Shown: positions 1 to 7,604 of the stretch, piece after piece
Numbering within the stretch: position 1 is the stretch's first letter
Layout: each line of letters starts with the position of its first letter
Assembly: GCF_005047355.1 (NCBI RefSeq)
Contig: NZ_SUMC01000079.1
Location: 1 to 33,326 of the forward strand
Direction of reading: 5' to 3'
Length of the DNA stretch: 33,326 bases
Origin: Actinacidiphila oryziradicis
Lineage (GTDB): Bacteria; Actinomycetota; Actinomycetes; Streptomycetales; Streptomycetaceae
Translations under genes and position numbers: made by a program
The notes under the pieces: generated by a model
Database searches by the model: none
Told to the model about the DNA's origin: nothing
Seen by the model: only the letters and a program-made list of their open reading frames with translations

Positions 1-219
1 CGACGCATCCCCGCATCCGATCGGCCTAACGACCGACCATCACACAAAGACACGCACCCGCCGACACCGCCCGATTCATACAGGAACACGCAGCCAAACC
101 ATCAACAGTTGAAGACCCTTCGAACGCGGCGTAGCCGCCCTACCACCAGTACAAGGCCCGGGGAAGGCCATGCGACCGTCCCGCGGGGCCATGTTGAGGC
201 GCGCTGTGGGGGCGGGGCG

Positions 220-327
220 GGAGAGGTGAAGTTGGGGGTGTTCCTGTCGAACACCAAGTCAAGGCGGGCCACGCTCACCGAGGACAAGCTGGCAGTACTC
301 GCGGAACTGGAACTCAACTGGGCGTGA
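220..327 (+). pseudogene. Helicase-associated domain, C-terminal remnant
   Basis: The last 35 or so codons before the TGA at 325-327 read like the end of a helicase-associated (HA) repeat: a G-V-F-L-S-N-T-K core followed by a L-T-x-x-K-L-A-x-L-A-x-L-x-L-N-W-A ending. In this family the repeats follow a DEAD/DEAH helicase in Streptomyces accessory-region proteins. Upstream of about 220 the frame no longer resembles the family and there is no helicase core, so this is a short relic. The family assignment rests on one repeat only. Confidence 0.45.
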
Positions 328-566
328 CCCGCATAGCGTCAGCCTGACGTGCTCGGGTGCTCGGGATGTGCTGGTGAGCCTCGGCCCTATCTCATAGGCC
401 GGAGTGGAGAGGACGGCCGCCAGAGCCAGGCCGACAAAATCGTCGGTCTCCCTGACTTTCCGCGTGTCTTGTCTCCCCTCAGTGGGAACAGGTCTCCCCC
501 TGCCCCGCCCGGCGGCTCCCCGCCGACACCGCCCAGCCCCGGCACCGCCCACGTGGCGTACAACCC
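328..566. other. Intergenic stretch without a supported gene
   Basis: No reading frame here resembles a known family. One imperfect hairpin is visible at 381-400: arms CGGCC and GGCCG plus inner TAT/ATA around a CTC loop, with one bulged C. It could be a relic insertion-element end or a weak terminator between the two converging relics. Confidence 0.3.
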
Positions 567-1205
567 TCAGAATGTCGGCCGGGCAAAAGCTCGGCACCCG
601 TCCGGCGACCCCGGGGCGGCGGCGTCCCGACTGCTGCGCCAGTCCCGCGGTGTGATGCCGTAGGCGGCCCGGAAGGCCCGGCTGGCGTACGCCGCATCGG
701 TGAACCCCCAGCGCCGCGCGACGGCGAACACCGTCTGCGTGGAGCTGGAGCGGCGTGCCAGTTCACGGCGGCACTCCTCCAGGCGGCGGCGCTGGATCCA
801 CCGGCTGATGGTGGCGCCTTCACCCTCGAAGAGCTTGTACAGCTGCCGAGTCGAAATGTGGTGAGCTGCGGCGATGGACTCCGGGGAGAGCGTCGGATCG
901 CCCAGGTTGTGGTTCACGTAGTCGCGAATCCGGAGGACCATGGCGCGCCGACCCTCGTCGGCCACCTCGCGGCCGCCGTGGGTGAGCTCCGCGACCAGGG
1001 TCGCGATGAAGTCGGTGACGTTGCCCGCCAAACGCTCGGCCACCGTCGCGGGACAGTCCTTCGCGAAGTCGGCGAGCGTGCTCAGGAGCGGCGCCAGCAT
1101 CGCGGCCACGCCGCCCTCCGGGCTGATGACGCGCGCGGTGACCATCCGCAGTTCGCTCTCCGGCACGCCCACCACGCGGAGTGGCAGCCGATGCACCCGA
1201 AGGCT
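567..1205 (-). pseudogene. AraC-family regulator, N-terminus lost
   Basis: The C-terminal two thirds of an AraC-type activator of the kind common in Streptomyces. A linker with L-R-I-R-D-Y-V-x-x-N-L-G-D-P is followed by both helix-turn-helix units: L-S-P-E-S-I-A-A-A-H-H-I-S-T-R-Q-L-Y-K-L-F, then the second ending G-I-T-P-R-D-W-R. The DNA-binding half is intact to the TGA at 567-569. Full-length members have about 320 residues with an N-terminal AraC_binding_2 domain. Here recognisable sequence stops near 1205, where it abuts IS5-type transposase sequence, so about 100 residues and the natural start are missing. It may still yield a DNA-binding fragment, but I regard it as a relic. Confidence 0.75.
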
Positions 1206-1296
1206 CAGCCTCCGCCTGGTCGCCCATCTGTCCCACCGACGCGGCACCCGCTACACACCGGACGGCAAAACCGTGTGGGCCGAACAGGAAATGACG

Positions 1297-1548
1297 ATCT
1301 GAAACACGCGTTTGACCTGCGCCCCCTGCCGGTGGACTTCCCGGCCTGGGACCGCGTCTACGCCTTCTTCCGCCGCTGGCGACGCCAGGGCTTGATTGAA
1401 GAGTTCCACGACCGTCTGCGGGGCCGGGTCCGTGAAGCGGAGGGCCGGCTCGAGGAGCCGACAGCCGGGATCATCGATTCGCAGTCCGTGCGGGCCGCGT
1501 CCTCGGTACCGGCAGCCACGCGAGGCTATGACGGCGGCAAGCTGCACT
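1297..1548 (+). pseudogene. IS5-family transposase fragment
   Basis: The frame encodes the middle of an IS5-type DDE transposase: L-P-V-D-F-P-A-W-D-R-V-Y-x-F-F-R-R-W-R-R, a basic linker, and the first catalytic Asp in I-I-D-S-Q-S-V-R-A-A-S, followed by R-G-Y-D-G-G-K. Both the upstream part and the second catalytic Asp/Glu region are gone: after the GGK block the sequence turns into something unrelated. A relic of an insertion next to the AraC gene. Confidence 0.8.
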
Positions 1549-1664
1549 CCGTCGAGGAGTGCAAGTCGATCCACACCGAACGTGCCTACACCATGGCGAC
1601 CGGTGACACGGAAGCGGTGGAGCGGCTGCTGCGGCAGCAGTTGGCGCACACGCCGTCGACATGA
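1549..1664 (+). pseudogene. Unidentified C-terminal gene tail, possibly GntR/FCD
   Basis: Immediately after the transposase fragment the same frame runs for about 38 codons to a TGA at 1662-1664. The stretch M-A-T-G-D-T-E-A-V-E-R-L-L-R-Q-Q-L resembles the last helix of FadR-type (FCD) GntR regulators, where an A-x-x-x-G-D-x-E-A-A-E-x-x-L-R-x-H-L pattern is usual. The stretch is too short to be sure. It is most likely the 3' end of the gene into which the IS5 element inserted, or a fused relic. Confidence 0.25.
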
Positions 1665-1797
1665 CGGAGAGTCCGTGCCCCGGGCTCGTCGGGGGCACGG
1701 ACGCACCGGCTACGCCTGCACGATGCGCTCCACCAACTCCGGGACCCATTCCACGTACTCGACCTCTGCACTACGACAGCGTGGGAGAATCCTGACC

Positions 1798-2229
1798 ATG
1801 TGGCTACAGGTGAACGTCAACGGTCTTGAGGCCTTCACGCAGTACCCGAGGCCGTTTACTGCCGAGACGCTGGACCCCATCGCGATGATGGGCGGCCTCG
1901 ACCAGGCCCAGTTGCGGTCACGCGACGGACATCATGAGGCCGGGCACGCCCTCGTCGGCATGGCCTTCGGTCTGCCCGGCACCGCTGCCTTCCTACCGCG
2001 AGCCCGACGGCAGCCTCGACGGGTGGGTGCGGCGAGTCCGGGCACATATCAGTGGGTCCGTTCTCTGCAGAGCTCCGCCACCTCCTGGCGTTTCACGCTG
2101 CTGGTGTTCGAGCTGCACATCGTTGGCTCGCTGACGAGAGCCTGCTCTCCAGCCACTGCTTTCCTCAACGACGTGCTCGCGGGCGCCGTGGAGCGACTCA
2201 GCCGCGACCTGGCACCGGTGAATCGATGA
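1798..2229 (+). pseudogene. Zinc peptidase-like (M41-type HEAGHA) gene, frameshifted
   Basis: From ATG 1798 the frame reads about 60 good residues ending in H-H-E-A-G-H-A-L-V-G-M-A-F-G-L-P. This HEAGHA motif is the zinc-binding HExxH of M41/FtsH-type and related small peptidases. After the L-P the family-like sequence (Y-R-E-P-D-G-S-L-D-G-W-V, then F-H-A-A-G-V-R-A-A-H-R-W) moves into other frames, and the last part (L-A-G-A-V-E-R-L-S-R-D-L) returns to the first frame, ending at TGA 2227-2229. At least two frame changes break it. The stop overlaps the ATG of the acyltransferase gene (ATGA at 2226-2229), so the two were once translationally coupled. Confidence 0.6.
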
Positions 2230-2972
2230 ACGGGGTCGAGCCTGTGTCCGCCGGATCGAGCGGTTACTCCCTGGCGATCGCCAGCCGCGACGAGATCCGC
2301 GAAGCCCAGCAGCTACGCCACGACGTTTTCGCGGCCGAGTTCGGCACCCATTTGCCCACTCTGGCGCACGGGCTGGACGCCGACGAGTTCGACGAGCACT
2401 GTGACCATCTCATCGTGCGCCACAACCAAAGCCGGGCGATCGTCGGCACCTATCGCCTGATGACGCCGCGGTGTGCGGCGCTGGTGGGCGGCCGGTTCGG
2501 CGACCGAACGTTCGATCTCAGCCCCCTGCGCCACATCGACGCGGATCTGGTGGAGACCGGCAGATCATGTGTGCATCCCGACCACCGGCAAGGCGCGGTC
2601 ATTTCCCTGATCTGGAGCGGCATCGGCCGCTATCTGCGCAGAACCGGCCATCGTCGGCTCGGAGGCTGTGTCTGGGTGCCCCTGCACGATGGGGGGCGCA
2701 CCGCCGCCGGCATATGGGCGGCGGTGCGCGAGAAGTACCTCGCCCCACACGAATTCCGGATCGCCCCCCGTCAGCGCCTATTCGACGATGGCGCCGCTGA
2801 CGTCACACCGATGGCGCTGCCGCCGCTGCTGCGCGGCTACTTGAGAATGGGCAGCTGGATCTGTGCAGAGCCAGCGTACGACCCGGACGCCAAGGTGGCC
2901 GCCTTCTACGTGCTGCTGTCCCTGGACCACATGAACCCGCGCTACCGCCGGCATTTCTTCGAAGAAGACTGA
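2226..2972 (+). CDS. olsB: OlsB-type L-ornithine N-alpha-acyltransferase
   Basis: Predicted 248-residue GNAT-fold acyltransferase of the OlsB/FeeM type (Acetyltransf_5). OlsB transfers a 3-hydroxyacyl chain from acyl-ACP to the alpha-amino group of ornithine, giving lyso-ornithine lipid, the first step of phosphate-free ornithine lipid synthesis at the inner face of the membrane. Visible hallmarks in order: an E-I-x-x-A-Q-x-L-R-H-D-V-F start block (about 20-32), F-D-E-H-C-D-H-L-I-V, V-G-T-Y-R-L-M, F-D-L-S-P-L, E-T-G-R-S-C-V-H-P-D-H-R (about 115-126), and the C-terminal L-L-R-G-Y-L-R-M-G-S-W. All are expected for OlsB, and length is normal. The ATG overlaps the stop of the broken peptidase gene. 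No olsA or second acyltransferase gene lies nearby, and transposase relics flank the pair, so it may act on an alternative amine or with an olsA elsewhere. Confidence 0.8.
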   Translation: MNGVEPVSAGSSGYSLAIASRDEIREAQQLRHDVFAAEFGTHLPTLAHGLDADEFDEHCDHLIVRHNQSRAIVGTYRLMTPRCAALVGGRFGDRTFDLSPLRHIDADLVETGRSCVHPDHRQGAVISLIWSGIGRYLRRTGHRRLGGCVWVPLHDGGRTAAGIWAAVREKYLAPHEFRIAPRQRLFDDGAADVTPMALPPLLRGYLRMGSWICAEPAYDPDAKVAAFYVLLSLDHMNPRYRRHFFEED

Positions 2973-2981
2973 CGGGCCGCG

Positions 2982-3712
2982 TTGCGGGCCGTCAGCCGCA
3001 GCACGCAGACGGCGGGCCCGGACCGCCTCGAACGTGTGTTCACCGCCCTTCTGGAGGGTCTGATCGCCGAGGCCGCCCGCCAAGGGAAGACGGACTTGTC
3101 CCTGGTCAGCGTGGACTCCACCACCTCCCGCGCTCACCACGACGCCGCCGGGATGCGCATCGGCGAGGAGGTCATGGACGCCCTGGAGGAAGCCGCCGCC
3201 GAGCAGGAGCAGGGCCGGCAAAAGGGGGCGGCGAGACGGGACAGAACGGGCAGGACGACGGAAACGACCCCGAGCGGGAAGAGCGGCGACGTGTCCGGCG
3301 ACGGCGCAGGCTCCGCTTGAAGGAAGCCCTGCTCGGCAGGTCCCGTGGCGGGTTGACCAGCAAGATTCACCTCGCCGCCGACCGCAAGCGCCGACCGCTG
3401 TCGTTCGTCCTGACCGCCGGGCAGGCCGCGGACAGCCCGCAGTTCATCCCCGTGCTGAAGAAGATCCGCATCCGCCTGCCGGTCGGCCGCCCCCGCACCC
3501 GGCCGGGCGCCGTCGCCGCGGACAAGGCCTACTCGTCCCGCGCCAACCGCTCCTACCTGCGCAAACGCCACATCAAAGCGGTCATCCCGGAGAAGAAGGA
3601 CCAGGCCGCCAACCGCAAGAAGAAAGACAGCCGAGGAGGCAGGCCCGTCAGCCACGACGCACACCTGTACAAGGAACGAAACACCGTCGAGACGGCGGCG
3701 CGGATCCTGTAG
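2982..3712 (+). pseudogene. IS5-family transposase, two-frame, both ends lost
   Basis: Frame one (to about 3227) encodes a transposase N-terminal part with the first catalytic Asp in S-V-D-S-T-T-S-R-A-H-H. The continuation, a basic E-R-E-E-R-R-R-V-R-R-R-R-R-L-R-L-K block then L-L-G-R-S-R-G-G-L-T-S-K-I-H-L-A-A-D, lies in the -1 frame from about 3221 to 3712. It includes V-A-A-D-K-A-Y-S-S-R with the second catalytic Asp. The end is cut after K-E-R-N-T-V-E, where the family continues R-C-I-N-K-L-K, so the region of the third acidic residue's helix is damaged. The N-terminal start is also missing. The frame change coincides with a slippery heptamer, so it is probably the element's own frameshift. 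The copy is inactive. Confidence 0.8.
3221..3227 (+). promoter_or_regulatory. Candidate -1 ribosomal frameshift heptamer (A AAG GGG)
   Basis: The first transposase frame reads ..caA AAG GGG.., an X XXY YYZ slippery heptamer. A one-base slip back at this point enters the -1 frame, which is open without stops into the R-R-R-L-R-L-K-E-A-L-L-G-R-S block. The position matches where the two halves of the transposase must be joined. Programmed -1 frameshifting is known for several IS5-family groups; its use here is inferred. Confidence 0.5.
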
Positions 3713-3991
3713 TCGACGCGGACGTCGGGAGGGCCCGGGCATGGTGTGGGACGCGGCGGATGCGGCTTTATCACAGGCCACATGAAGTTGGCACCGGCCA
3801 GGACGGGGGGCTGGCCGGCGCCGGCTCGAGGGTGCGGGGTGCCGGTGATGGCGGTCGCCTTCGCGGCGAAAGGCGCCTTGAGGCTTCGGCACATCCAGCG
3901 TGCGGACGGCGCTACATTCGCAACACGCCCCAGCACCGATTACGGGCGCGCGCCGACTTCGCCGACACGAACGAGAAGGCCGCCGGGTGGG

Positions 3992-4195
3992 CTACGGGGC
4001 TTCGGTGACCGCTTGGGCGATCCGCAGGGTCATCTGCTGCTGGGTGGCGTCGCGACGGGTCGGGTTGAAGGAGAAGACGAGGCGGCGCTGCTGGTCGCGA
4101 GTGGAGAACATCCCATTGGCGTAGCCGTACTGCGCGCCGGCCGATCGGCGCAAACGCACGGAAAGAGCCACCCTTGGCCCAGCTCCGAGAACCGA
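3992..4195 (-). pseudogene. Serine hydrolase / D-Ala-D-Ala carboxypeptidase, C-terminal remnant
   Basis: On the minus strand about 65 codons run into a TAG (complement of 3992-3994). They contain Y-G-Y-A-N-G-M-F-S-T-R-D-Q-Q-R-R-L-V-F-S-F and a final R-R-D-A-T-Q-Q-Q-M-T-L-R-I-A-Q-A. This resembles the last strand and helix of Streptomyces class-C beta-lactamase/D-alanyl-D-alanine carboxypeptidase enzymes. The SxxK and YxN motifs lie further upstream in the family and are absent. The fragment is therefore non-functional. Adjacent 3713-3991 holds no recognisable gene. Confidence 0.45.
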
Positions 4196-4248
4196 TTGCC
4201 GCCGCAGTCCGGTGAACAGTGGCTGGACCCGGCACGCGATGACGCGGA

Positions 4249-4581
4249 TCAGTCCCGCGGCGGCACAGCCAGCTCGCCCAGCAGCGACCAGTCGTCCTGG
4301 GGCACGGTGGCGTTGATGATCCTGGGCGTCTCCGCGAGGTAGCGCGGCAGCGTCTGCTGGGCCGTCTTGAAGTGCTCGGACCGCACGTGGGCGACCCCCG
4401 CCTCCTCGTCACGGAACGCCTCGACCAGCACGTACTCCGTGGGGTCCTCCAGGCTGCGCGACCAGTCGTACCACTTACACCCCGGCTCCGCGCGGGTCCC
4501 CTGCGTGAAGTCGTGAGAAATCTGCGGCCACTGGTCCGCGTACTGCGGCAGTACCCGGAACTTCGCCGTAATGACAATCAT
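4249..4581 (-). CDS. ABM-domain quinol monooxygenase family protein
   Basis: A 110-residue protein of the antibiotic biosynthesis monooxygenase (ABM) fold: a dimeric alpha/beta ferredoxin-like barrel whose members include YgiN-type quinol monooxygenases and cofactor-free ring oxygenases. Hallmarks: M-I-V-I-T-A-K-F-R-V at the N-terminus, G-T-R-A-E-P-G-C-K-W-Y-D-W near residue 30-42, Y-V-L-V-E-A-F-R-D-E-E-A at 51-62 and H-V-R-S-E-H-F near 65-71, followed by a longer than usual C-terminal tail. The start is set by GGGAGGAG 5 to 8 bases upstream of the ATG (complement of 4579-4581). Flanking genes are all relics, so its pathway cannot be inferred. The reading frame is undamaged. Confidence 0.75.
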   Translation of the reverse strand: MIVITAKFRVLPQYADQWPQISHDFTQGTRAEPGCKWYDWSRSLEDPTEYVLVEAFRDEEAGVAHVRSEHFKTAQQTLPRYLAETPRIINATVPQDDWSLLGELAVPPRD

Positions 4582-4804
4582 GAATCTCCTCCCATAGGCA
4601 AGAGGCCGCCTGACCGGGCGTGAACCCAGCCTATCTATCAAGCAGGACGGCGGCGCCGGAGACACGCTGCGCAGACCGCGCGCCACATCGGTCCCGGAAC
4701 ATCCGTGGCACTCCAAGAAGGGCGATATCGCTGAGTCCTGCTCGCAGCCGACCTCACCACCGCCCACACGGGTGTCATTGGCTGACGGTGCGCTACCTGG
4801 AGTG

Positions 4805-4985
4805 ATGGGCGAGGTGAAGTTTCCCCCCGGGAGCCGCCAGCAGGCACTGATGGTCAGCATCCACTCCTTCATCGGACACAACCTGGGCGACCCGCAACTG
4901 TCGCCCACCGCGGTCGCCGCCCCCCACCACATCTCCGTGCGGTACCTGCACCGGCTGTTCCAGCCGCGCAGGGCACCACCATCAG
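4805..4985 (+). pseudogene. AraC-family regulator fragment
   Basis: A short AraC piece containing H-S-F-I-G-H-N-L-G-D-P-Q-L-S-P and the first HTH helix pair (H-H-I-S-V-R-Y-L-H-R-L-F-Q), then Q-G-T-T-I-S-S-W after a one-base frame change near 4968. The regulatory N-terminus and second HTH are missing. Transposase sequence (IS481 type) starts directly at the right edge. It is paralogous to, but distinct from, the AraC remnant at 567-1205: both carry the same N-L-G-D-P-x-L-S-P block. Confidence 0.65.
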
Positions 4986-4988
4986 TTC

Positions 4989-5640
4989 ATGGCGGACCAC
5001 TCCAGCCGCCCGCTCAACAGCCCCCGGCGCACCTCGACACGCGCCGAGCGACGCATCGTCAAGGTCCGCGTCCTGCGCCGCTGGGGACCTGCCCGTATCG
5101 CCTACCTGCTCGGCCTCAACCCGGCCACCGTGCACCGCGTGCTGACCCGCCACCGAATCGCCCGCTCTCCCACCTCGGCCGCGCCACCGGACGAGCCATC
5201 CGATGCTACGAGCACGCCTCACCGGGCGATCTGGTCCGCGTCGACATCAAGAAGCTCGGCAACATCCCCGGCGGCGGCCATCAGGTCCTCGGCCGCCAGG
5301 CCGGCCGCAAGAACCGCTCCGGCGATGGCTACAGCTACCTGCACAACGCCGTCGACGACCACTCCCGTCTGGCCTACAGCGAGATCCTGCGCAACGAGAA
5401 GAGGAGACCGCCACAGCGTTCTGGATCCGAGCCAAGGACTTCTTCGCCCAGGCCGGCATCACCGTCCAACGTGTCCTGACCGACAACGGCTCCTGCTACC
5501 GCTCACGGACCTGGAGCGAAACACTCACCTCCGCCGGCATCACCCACAAGCGCACCCGCCCCTACCGCCCCCAGACCAATGGCAAGGTGGAACGCTTCAA
5601 CCGCACCCTCCTCGACGAATGGGCCTATGCGCAGTTGCGC
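4989..5640 (+). pseudogene. IS481-family transposase, truncated and frameshifted
   Basis: Three frames together give an IS481-type integrase-like transposase: H-S-S-R-P-L-N-S-P-R-R-T and an HTH (frame one, to about 5160), then Y-E-H-A-S-P-G-D-L-V-R-V-D-I-K-K-L-G-N-I-P with the first catalytic Asp and A-V-D-D-H-S-R-L-A-Y-S-E (frame two), then V-L-T-D-N-G-S-C-Y-R-S and T-R-P-Y-R-P-Q-T-N-G-K-V-E-R-F-N-R-T-L with the second Asp and the Glu (frame three, from about 5405). Single-base losses near 5160 and 5405 explain the breaks. The sequence stops matching after W-A-Y-A-Q, so the C-terminus is lost too. Confidence 0.8.
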
Positions 5641-5964
5641 TTGAACACCGAAACCAGCGAGTTCGCTGGTTCTGAAGGCTGCCGGGGCGCGAGCCCGCTG
5701 AGAGAGGCCGCCCTGCCGGAGGGGAGGGCACTCGGGTTCGGGTCCGCTCCTGGCTGGGGGCGACTTCAGGCTGGGGGGTCTTCGCCACGTCGGTACTGAC
5801 CTCGGACATCATCGCGGCCTTGAAGCGGGGGCAGTCGTCGTCGTTGGTGGCTGGGATGCAGTACGGAGTTGGCCGCGGATCCGGCACTGGCCCCACCCCG
5901 TCACCGGTACCCCCGGCACGAGGTGGCGCGACGCCGGGGCCTGTGGTGAGGGAGGGAGCAGGAT
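5641..5964. other. Intergenic stretch without a supported gene
   Basis: Between the transposase relic and the SDR stop codon no frame resembles a known family. A minus-strand open frame that continues back from the SDR region encodes a Pro/Arg-rich sequence with no recognisable motif, and I do not call it. Confidence 0.3.
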
Positions 5965-6735
5965 TCACACGAAGATGACGGCGGCGCCGGTGCGGCCTCC
6001 ATCGACGTCCACCACCGTCCCGTGCACAAAGGCGGCTTCGTCGCTGGCCAGCCAGACAGCGGCGTGCGCGATGGCGTCCGGGCTGCCGACCCCGCCGACC
6101 GGGGTCCCCTTCATCATGATCTCGCCGGGGTGCGGTTTGCTCTCCCCCACAGCACGGGTGACGATCACGCCCGGCGAGATCGCGTTCACCCGCACCCCCA
6201 TCGGCCCGAACTCTGCCGCCCACGCCCGGGTGAGGGTCTCCACGGCACCCTTGGTGGAGCTGTAGAGAGCGCCGACCGGAATGCCCAGGCGTGCGATCCA
6301 TGACCCAAGATTGATGATGGTTCCGCCACCGGCCTGCGCCATGGCCGGGGCGACGGCAGCGGTCAGGAAGAACGGTGCCTTGACGTTCACCGCGTAGACC
6401 TGATCGAAGGTCTCCTCGTCCGTGGCGGCAGTGGTGCCGCCCGGGTAGATGCCAGCGTTGTTGACCAAAACGTCGATGCGCCCGCCCAGCGCCCCACGCG
6501 CCCGCTCGGCCAGGTCCCGGGAGGCCCCCGCGCTGCCGTCGAGGTCGGCCTCCACGAAATCGGCACGCCCGCCAGCCGTGCGGATCCGCTCAATGACCTG
6601 CGCCCCCCGCTCCCGATTGCGCCCCGACACGACGACGTGGGCCCCCTCGGCGGCGAACGCCTCGGCGATCGCCCGCCCGATATTGCTCGTCGATCCCGTG
6701 ACGAGCGCGGTCTTGTCCTGCATCCGTCCACCCAT
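5965..6735 (-). CDS. SDR-family NAD(P)-dependent oxidoreductase
   Basis: A 256-residue classical short-chain dehydrogenase/reductase. It has the Rossmann T-G-S-T-S-N-I-G-R-A cofactor motif near residues 13-22, D-V-L-V-N-N-A-G in the middle, catalytic Ser in N-L-G-S-W, and Y-S-S-T-K-G-A (Tyr and Lys of the YxxxK pair), then R-V-N-A-I-S-P-G and a D-V-D-G-G end. An Arg at the end of strand two (S-G-R-N-R-E-R) favours NADP(H). The ATG at 6733-6735 is preceded by AAGGGG seven bases upstream; an internal ATG twelve bases later is less well served. The gene diverges from a TetR gene and the shared spacer carries two copies of a palindrome, so it is the likely TetR target. Substrate unknown. Confidence 0.9.
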   Translation of the reverse strand: MGGRMQDKTALVTGSTSNIGRAIAEAFAAEGAHVVVSGRNRERGAQVIERIRTAGGRADFVEADLDGSAGASRDLAERARGALGGRIDVLVNNAGIYPGGTTAATDEETFDQVYAVNVKAPFFLTAAVAPAMAQAGGGTIINLGSWIARLGIPVGALYSSTKGAVETLTRAWAAEFGPMGVRVNAISPGVIVTRAVGESKPHPGEIMMKGTPVGGVGSPDAIAHAAVWLASDEAAFVHGTVVDVDGGRTGAAVIFV

Positions 6736-6837
6736 GGCGCGTCCCCTTGTCTCACTTTCAACGGCCGGAAAAGCCGACCGGCTCTGCACGGCGGTCCAGT
6801 GGGCTGAACCGCGAGATCGACTGTGCGCCGATAAAAA

Positions 6838-6853
6838 TGGACCAGCAAGTCCA
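6838..6853. promoter_or_regulatory. Operator half of a repeated TGGACC palindrome (copy 1)
   Basis: TGGACC, four bases (AGCA), then AGTCCA: an inverted repeat with one mismatch (5 of 6 pairs). It lies in the spacer between the divergent SDR and TetR genes, about 105 bases from the SDR start. It matches the perfect copy at 6910-6925 in arm sequence, spacing and the A-run before it. Confidence 0.55.
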
Positions 6854-6909
6854 ATCGTTGACGGCGGCGCACGTCCCCGTGTCAGACCCTTGCGATGACC
6901 GCCATAAAA

Positions 6910-6925
6910 TGGACCTTCCGGTCCA
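6910..6925. promoter_or_regulatory. Perfect TGGACC-N4-GGTCCA palindrome (copy 2)
   Basis: Arms TGGACC and GGTCCA around TTCC form a perfect 16-base palindrome 18 bases upstream of the TetR ATG, overlapping its expected promoter/leader. Size and location suit a TetR-type operator for autoregulation. With copy 1, 72 bases apart, it could bind two dimers and control both divergent promoters. Inferred from symmetry and position only. Confidence 0.6.
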
Positions 6926-6942
6926 GTGAAGGAGAGAGCGCG

Positions 6943-7262
6943 ATGCCGCAAGCGCCGACCGCGAAGGGACGGGCCACACAGGCCCGCATCATCGAGGGCG
7001 CCGCCGAAGTGCTCCGCGAGAGGGGCCTCGCTTCCACGGCACTCGACGACATCCGCAGCCGCACCGGCACGAGCAAGAGCCAGCTCTTTCACTATTTCCC
7101 GGGCGGCAAGGACGAACTGCTGCTGGCGGTAGCCCAGTTCGCAGCGGACCGCGTCCTGGACGACCAGCAGCCGCATCCTGGTACCGGTGGCGGGACGCGG
7201 TGGTGGAGCGCTATGAACTCCAGGGTGACCAATGCCCGTTGGGGTCCTTGTTCCTGCAGGTC
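6943..7262 (+). pseudogene. TetR-family regulator, broken
   Basis: From ATG 6943 (AAGGAGAG upstream) the frame encodes a good TetR N-terminus: I-I-E-G-A-A-E-V-L-R-E-R-G, the HTH with T-G-T-S-K-S-Q-L-F-H-Y-F, and K-D-E-L-L-L-A-V. Near 7175 the family-like sequence jumps to another frame (W-Y-R-W-R-D-A-V-V-E-R-Y, then G-D-Q-C-P-L-G-S-L), which fits a small deletion of about 20 bases. After about 7262 the ligand-binding domain is missing and a piece of an unrelated gene in the opposite orientation follows. About 90 C-terminal residues are lost. The HTH could bind DNA only if the fragment still dimerises, which is unlikely. Confidence 0.75.
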
Positions 7263-7354
7263 GCAGCGGCGCCGAGGTTTCCGGAGCACAGCCTGCCGTC
7301 GAACTCGTACCGGGTCCTCCAGGTCGTCCATGACGAGGCTGGAGACGGCGTCAT

Positions 7355-7516
7355 TAGCCGTACGCCGGTGGACTGCGGAAGGCTGTCGGGGAGCATCTCG
7401 CGCTGGAGCGAGTCGGCGATGTGCGCCTCGCGGTCGTACAGCTGCGCCTTGTCGACACCCAGCGCGGTCCGGGCCGCCAGTGTGGCGGCCACCAGCAGAT
7501 CGTCCCTGGCTGACAG
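7355..7516 (-). pseudogene. GAF/SpoIIE-type phosphatase fragment
   Basis: About 54 codons on the minus strand read L-S-A-R-D-D-L-L-V-A-A-T-L-A-A-R, then A-L-G-V-D-K-A-Q-L-Y-D-R-E, then H-I-A-D-S-L-Q-R-E-M-L-P-D-S-L-P. This is the junction between a GAF sensor domain and the start of a SpoIIE/PP2C phosphatase domain, typical of Streptomyces RsbU-like proteins (A-x-x-L-Q-R-x-L-L-P-x-x-L-P). Neither domain is complete. The piece lies back to back with the broken TetR gene. Confidence 0.65.
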
Positions 7517-7604
7517 ACGGTGTCGGATCCCACCCGCAAAGCCGGCGTGCGACGCGTCGGCTATGCGTCCGGTGTCAGCCGAGCCCTCCCGGGCGTCTGC
7601 CCGC

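Noticed and set aside
109..327. Open frame of 72 codons starting at 109
   Set aside because: Only its last 35 codons resemble a protein family; the first half is Arg-rich noise. Kept only as a remnant.
858..1664. Long plus-strand open frame of 268 codons
   Set aside because: Its first half is the shadow of the AraC gene on the other strand; only the transposase piece and tail are real.
1713..1790. Minus-strand short coding-like tail (E-V-E-Y-V-E-W-V-P-E-L-V-E-R-I-V-Q-A then TAG)
   Set aside because: Looks protein-like but is only about 25 codons and has no recognisable family or start.
3553..3936. Minus-strand 127-codon frame over the transposase end
   Set aside because: Overlaps a real transposase relic on the other strand and has no motif.
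5597..5960. Minus-strand frame continuing past the SDR stop region
   Set aside because: Pro/Arg-rich, no family resemblance, and part of it overlaps the IS481 relic.
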